A DNA stretch of 64,000 bases from an uncultured Christensenella sp. (GTDB lineage: Bacteria > Bacillota > Clostridia > Christensenellales > CAG-917). The stretch spans positions 17,462 through 81,461 of the forward strand of contig CAJTYG010000008.1 of the NCBI GenBank assembly GCA_910584155.1, written 5' to 3'. Shown in pieces: positions 60,195 through 64,000 of the stretch; the stretch's first letter is position 1, and every line of letters starts with the position of its first letter. Made by a program: the position numbers and the translations under genes. A model generated the notes under the pieces. It was not told the DNA's origin. It saw nothing but the letters and a program-made list of their open reading frames with translations, and did not search any database.

Positions 60195-61022
60195 TTACAA
60201 CTTTTGTACAAGGGCTTTCAGGCAGCTCTCAAAGCGCACTCCGTATGGGTGCGAGCCGTCGTTTGGCGTGTGCTTTATGCAGTCCACAACAAAGTCCGCA
60301 GCGAGCTTTGCCGCCCCGTACTCGTCCTCGCCTGCGAGCAGCGAGCCCGTAAACGCAGATGCAAAAATGTCTCCCGTGCCGTGACAGGAACGGTCTTCCC
60401 TTGCGTGCTTATAATAACGCTTTATCTCGCCGTCGTATACGACGACGCCTGTGGTTTTATCGTCATAGCCAACGCCCGTGAGCACGATTTTTTTTGCGCC
60501 CAACGCCTTAAGACCGTCAAGCAAATCATCGATATAACCCTCGTCATAGCTGAATTTATATTGCTTTCCCGTCAATAAACAAGCCTCGGTCACATTAGGC
60601 AAAATCACGTCCGCAACGGAGCAAAGCTCTTTCATTGCGCCTACAAAGTCCATATCGAATGCGGGATACAGCTTGCCGAAATCGCCCATAACGGGATCCA
60701 CTATCTTAAGTCCGCCGTCCTTGAGCCGAGCCCCAAACGTACCCTTTACTATGTCTATTTGCTCGGCGGTGGCAAGGTAGCCCGTATATATCGCATCGAA
60801 GCGTATATCAAGCTGCGCCCAATGCGCAAGTATCTTTTTCATTTCGTCTGTCATATCGAGGCAGGTGTAGCCCTTAAAGCCGCTTGTATGCGTGGACAGG
60901 ACCGCCGACGGCAGCACGCACGTTTCCGTTCCGCATGCGGATATGACGGACAAGGCTACGGTAAGCGAACACTGCCCGAAGCAGGATATATCCTGTATTG
61001 TAAGCGCTCTTTTATATCCCAT
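60195..61022 (-). CDS. Pyridoxal/pyridoxamine kinase (PdxK/PdxY-like)
   Basis: 275 residues. The start at 61022 has GAGGTG 6 nt upstream, which itself lies inside the longer frame to 61175. Ribokinase-like fold with ISCFGQCS at the N-terminus, DPVMGDFGKLY, LPNVTEACLLTG, and the anion-hole motif CHGTGDIFASA with the catalytic Asp. It phosphorylates B6 vitamers, supplying PLP for enzymes such as the neighbouring TrpB2. HMP kinase is a less likely alternative. Confidence 0.9.
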   Translation of the reverse strand: MGYKRALTIQDISCFGQCSLTVALSVISACGTETCVLPSAVLSTHTSGFKGYTCLDMTDEMKKILAHWAQLDIRFDAIYTGYLATAEQIDIVKGTFGARLKDGGLKIVDPVMGDFGKLYPAFDMDFVGAMKELCSVADVILPNVTEACLLTGKQYKFSYDEGYIDDLLDGLKALGAKKIVLTGVGYDDKTTGVVVYDGEIKRYYKHAREDRSCHGTGDIFASAFTGSLLAGEDEYGAAKLAADFVVDCIKHTPNDGSHPYGVRFESCLKALVQKL

Positions 61023-61273
61023 ATAAACACCTCGCATATATGATAACGCAAGCAGAGAAAAAAAGCCACGAAATGCGTACGCAATCAAATATATTTTTTT
61101 AAGCGGCGCCGAAAACCCGCCATAAATGCACAGAATGTGCAAAAGTTTAAGATTTATTAAGGTTTTAAGGCGCAAATTTTGAGGTATAGCGGTTTACAAT
61201 TTTTGAGAAATATGTACAATAATATATATACTGTAATATTATAGTAAGACGCACGCACGTATAGAGAGGGAAA
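61023..61273. promoter_or_regulatory. Divergent control region of kinase and ABC exporter genes
   Basis: AT-rich. Rightward TTTACA with TACAAT at about 16 nt spacing (near 61193-61220) is the best promoter candidate, followed by a GAGAGGG ribosome site. The leftward promoter is not clear. Nothing else recognised. Confidence 0.35.
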
Positions 61274-62065
61274 ATGTCCGAAAATATCCATACAATTCCT
61301 GCAATAGAGATAACCGAGCTTGTCAAGCAATATCCGTCCGCAGACGCTCCCGCCGTGGACAGGTTTTCGCTGGTGTGCTATCCCGGCGAGATAGTCGGGC
61401 TGTTGGGGCACAACGGTGCAGGCAAATCCACTACGCTCAAATGTCTGACGGGAATGCTGCCCTTCACGTCGGGAAGCATAAAGATAAACGGCTTTGACAT
61501 AAAGACGTCGCCCGTAAAGGCAAAGTTTACGTTTGGCTTTGTATCCGACAAGCACGACGTATTTGTGAAGATGACGGGCATACAGTACGTCAATTTTATG
61601 GCGGACGCATACGGCGTGAGCAAGTCCGAGCGTGCGGCACGCCTCGGCGAGCTTGAAGAAGTTTTTTGCCTCGGCGACCGTCTGAACGAACCTATCAGCA
61701 CCTATTCGCACGGCATGCGCCAAAAGGTGTGTATGATGGGCAGCCTCATACACCGCCCAAAGCTTTGGATACTTGACGAGCCTATGATAGGTCTCGATCC
61801 CCTCACCTCGTCAAAGGTGAGCGAGTTTATGAAGCAGTACGCAGATGAGGGCAACTGCATACTGTTTTCCTCACACAATATAAACTCCGTGCAGAAGATT
61901 TGCAAGCGGGCGGTCATAATAAACAAGGGCAAAAAGATAGACGACTTCCGCTTTGATGAAATATCGCTGTCGGGCGACGAGCTTGAGGACTATTTCCTTG
62001 CACGCACGAGCGCAGAAGTAAATGCCGACACCGCAAAAAACGACGAGGCTGCGCAAAATGAGTAG
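61274..62065 (+). CDS. ABC transporter ATP-binding protein
   Basis: 263 residues. Walker A GHNGAGKST, a variant signature STYSHGMRQKV, Walker B LWILDEP and the switch His in FSSHN are all present. The fold is of the ABC-2 exporter/drug type. It overlaps the permease start by 8 nt (ATGAGTAG), so the two subunits are coupled. GAGAGGGAAA precedes the ATG. Substrate unknown. Confidence 0.93.
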   Translation: MSENIHTIPAIEITELVKQYPSADAPAVDRFSLVCYPGEIVGLLGHNGAGKSTTLKCLTGMLPFTSGSIKINGFDIKTSPVKAKFTFGFVSDKHDVFVKMTGIQYVNFMADAYGVSKSERAARLGELEEVFCLGDRLNEPISTYSHGMRQKVCMMGSLIHRPKLWILDEPMIGLDPLTSSKVSEFMKQYADEGNCILFSSHNINSVQKICKRAVIINKGKKIDDFRFDEISLSGDELEDYFLARTSAEVNADTAKNDEAAQNE

Positions 62066-63740
62066 ATATACGCTGCTGCTCAAAAAACAGGTGTTTGACG
62101 CTTTTCCGCTAAGCTCCAAAGCGTCCCGAAATAAAAATCTGATAAGCTATTTGCTTATGGCGGTGCTCATTGCCTGCATAATTGCGGCATTTGCGCTGAT
62201 ATTTTCACAGTTTACAAAGACCTACAGTCAAATAAAAATAAACCGAGTGCCCGACGTGAGCGCACGGCAGTTTGAAATTATGTCCGTCGTATACTTTGCG
62301 ATGATAGTCGCATTTATCGTGACGGGCTCGAGTCACCTTTGCTATACGCTTTTTGAAAACAGCGATATTGCCATTTTGATATCTATGCCCTTTTCCGCAT
62401 TTGAGATATTCGCCTCAAAGCTCACGTGGCTGTACGTCAGGCAGACGCTCGTTTCGCTGTTTGCGGTGCTGACGGTCAATCTTACGTTTTTTATATCCAC
62501 AAATCTGATATCCGCCTACAACGTGCTGATGTCGTTTTTTGTTGCGCTGATACTGCCCATACTGCCGCTTTCCATAGCGGCCGTACTCGCATTGCCCTAT
62601 TACTATCTCAAGCGCATAATCACCTCGCACTATCTTTTGAATTTTGCCGCAATGACTGCGCTGCTTGTGGTGTTTTGCATACTGTACGCAAAGCTTTTCG
62701 GCATAGCGGAAAACCTTTTGGGCACAGGCAGACTGTCGTCGCTGTTTAACGAGCGCACTATGCTGCAAATCGCAAACTTTGCAAAAAACGCATATCCCGC
62801 AAACCTCATAGCAGGCATTATGCTTGGCAGGGACATAGGCAAAAACATAGGCATTTTGCTTGGCATACTTTTGGGTGCGCTTGCGATAGGGCTGCCCGTG
62901 ATACACGCAATATTTATAAAAGTCACGCAGACGGGCTTTGGCGCACACGTGCCGCACGTGAGCCATAAGGAGCTGCGCTTTATCAGGCGCAACCGCATTT
63001 TGAGCCTGATAAACAAGGAATTTATCACCGTGCTGCGCACACCCGGATACGCCTATATGTATTTTGCAACGGCGATAATAATGCCCGTGATGTCCTACTA
63101 TTCCGCAAAGCTCGGCACGTCGCTGCTTGGCGGAATGCTTGGCAACGTCCGCTTCGATTTTGAGCTTTGCACGTTTATCGTCATACTGTACGCCACGCTG
63201 ACAAACACGTTTTGCTCAACAAACATAAGCCGTGACGGATATATGAGCATGATGCAAAAAACTCTGCCCTATTCGCCTCAGCAGATACTTTCCGCCAAAA
63301 TGATTTTCAGCGGCATAGTGTCCGAGGCAAGCATACTCATCACCTGCATAACGCTTTGCGCATCGGGGCTCGAGGGCGCAGGCGACGGCGTGGTCACGTT
63401 TATATCCGCATCTATGCTTGCGGCGGCGCAGATAATGTTTGCAACAAGGCTCGACTTAAATCACCCGCATTTTTCACGCTCCGACGACGGCGAAATAAAA
63501 GAGGCAAACACCACCGTATCGGTGATAATACTCGTCGGACTTGCGGTTTGCCTTGCCATAGGCGTACTGCTTTTGTATAACACCGTGTCCGGTCTTATCA
63601 CCGGCACTCCGAGCGCAACCGACAAGGGCATAAGCTATGCGTATTCGCTTGCGATACCCTTTGCGCTGCTTGCCGCAGCGGCTGCGTTTTTCTTTGTAAA
63701 CCTGAAACAGGTCTATCAAAACCTTGACGCCGAGAGGTAA
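62058..63740 (+). CDS. ABC-2 type permease subunit
   Basis: 560 residues with about twelve TM helices in two halves separated by a cytosolic loop (about 310-350). The start at 62058 is preferred to 62022 because of the 8-nt overlap typical of paired ABC genes. It resembles large ABC-2 permeases of Firmicutes (YtrC/EcsB-like size); substrate cannot be named. Confidence 0.85.
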   Translation: MSRYTLLLKKQVFDAFPLSSKASRNKNLISYLLMAVLIACIIAAFALIFSQFTKTYSQIKINRVPDVSARQFEIMSVVYFAMIVAFIVTGSSHLCYTLFENSDIAILISMPFSAFEIFASKLTWLYVRQTLVSLFAVLTVNLTFFISTNLISAYNVLMSFFVALILPILPLSIAAVLALPYYYLKRIITSHYLLNFAAMTALLVVFCILYAKLFGIAENLLGTGRLSSLFNERTMLQIANFAKNAYPANLIAGIMLGRDIGKNIGILLGILLGALAIGLPVIHAIFIKVTQTGFGAHVPHVSHKELRFIRRNRILSLINKEFITVLRTPGYAYMYFATAIIMPVMSYYSAKLGTSLLGGMLGNVRFDFELCTFIVILYATLTNTFCSTNISRDGYMSMMQKTLPYSPQQILSAKMIFSGIVSEASILITCITLCASGLEGAGDGVVTFISASMLAAAQIMFATRLDLNHPHFSRSDDGEIKEANTTVSVIILVGLAVCLAIGVLLLYNTVSGLITGTPSATDKGISYAYSLAIPFALLAAAAAFFFVNLKQVYQNLDAER

Positions 63741-63742
63741 AT

Positions 63743-64000
63743 ATGAAAAAGCTTGTCACAGCACTTATTATCGTACTTCCCCTCGTGCTCGTCGTCGCAC
63801 TGTTTGCGGTGACGGGCATCACACGTATTTCCGCCGATATTCCCGCAACGGGCATCGTCATAAACAACAAGGGTGCGGACGGCGTTTTGTTTTTTGATTT
63901 ATCCGACTACAGCTCGCCTTTATATGAGGACGACCTCGGCATAGAGGTTTTGCCACGCATTGCGAGCAACCGCAAATACAGCCTTAAAATAACCGACATA
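63743..64000 (+). CDS. Exported protein of the ABC operon, N-terminal part only
   Basis: The ATG at 63743 follows a GAGAGGTAA site just after the permease stop; 86 codons are in the window and the frame is still open. An N-terminal signal/TM segment (LVTALIIVLPLVLVVALFAV) precedes an extracellular region with short beta-rich sequence. It is perhaps an Ig-like accessory protein of the exporter; not recognised. Confidence 0.75.
   Translation, partial: MKKLVTALIIVLPLVLVVALFAVTGITRISADIPATGIVINNKGADGVLFFDLSDYSSPLYEDDLGIEVLPRIASNRKYSLKITDI

Overview
The window looks like the chromosome of an anaerobic, low-to-moderate-GC Firmicute of the class Clostridia, probably an uncultured gut member. The evidence is a CoA-dependent pyruvate:ferredoxin oxidoreductase, a Na+-pumping oxaloacetate decarboxylase, a T-box leader, a RadC/CwlD/GltX/Dut core, no respiratory genes and several very large surface proteins. 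No 16S or other precise marker is present, so the placement is an inference.

1-18.5 kb is a surface and envelope region. It holds a giant modular repeat protein (C-terminus outside the window), a divergent response regulator/7TM sensor kinase pair, a membrane-anchored transglutaminase-like protein with carbohydrate-binding modules and a cationic repeat tail, a NifX-like metal protein and a membrane-anchored subtilisin. 18.5-25.3 kb is core-like: gltX and radC overlap, followed by a small unknown gene, two near-identical small Xre repressors with palindromic operators, and the amidase cwlD. A cluster of four DnaA boxes sits in the divergent gap before a PRC-barrel/M1-peptidase operon.

25.3-34.2 kb is accessory and visibly AT-rich from 26.2 kb on. 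It has a sigma factor/Xre operon, a duplicated promoter-leader cassette, and three large genes for a surface glycan (DUF6270, polysaccharide pyruvyl transferase, GT2-HAD fusion). It is bounded by tRNA-Ser(GCU) and a tRNA relic. 34.4-42 kb holds a DUF2804 gene, an EamA/aldo-keto reductase operon, a pair of 153-bp structured repeats, and the oad operon in the order alpha-gamma-biotin carrier-beta.

42-58 kb centres on metal homeostasis. About 200 bp of helically phased T-tracts precede a zinc-type ArsR/HMA/P-type ATPase operon. A csoR-copA operon sits behind a perfect CsoR-type palindrome, and copA carries a second C-terminal HMA domain with its own internal ribosome binding site. Between these lie a NUDIX/HAD divergent pair, PFOR, DUF3842, DUF421 and a TIR-leucine-rich-repeat protein. 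58-64 kb has trpB2 under a T-box with a probable Trp specifier, a pyridoxal/pyridoxamine kinase, and an ABC-2 exporter whose third gene runs off the window.

The items most worth a second look are the intracellular TIR-LRR protein, the internal CopZ-like start in copA, the DnaA-box cluster away from dnaA, the curved DNA, five promoters that imply leaderless mRNAs, a C-terminal domain shared by two unrelated glycan enzymes, and the duplicated promoter-leader cassette.
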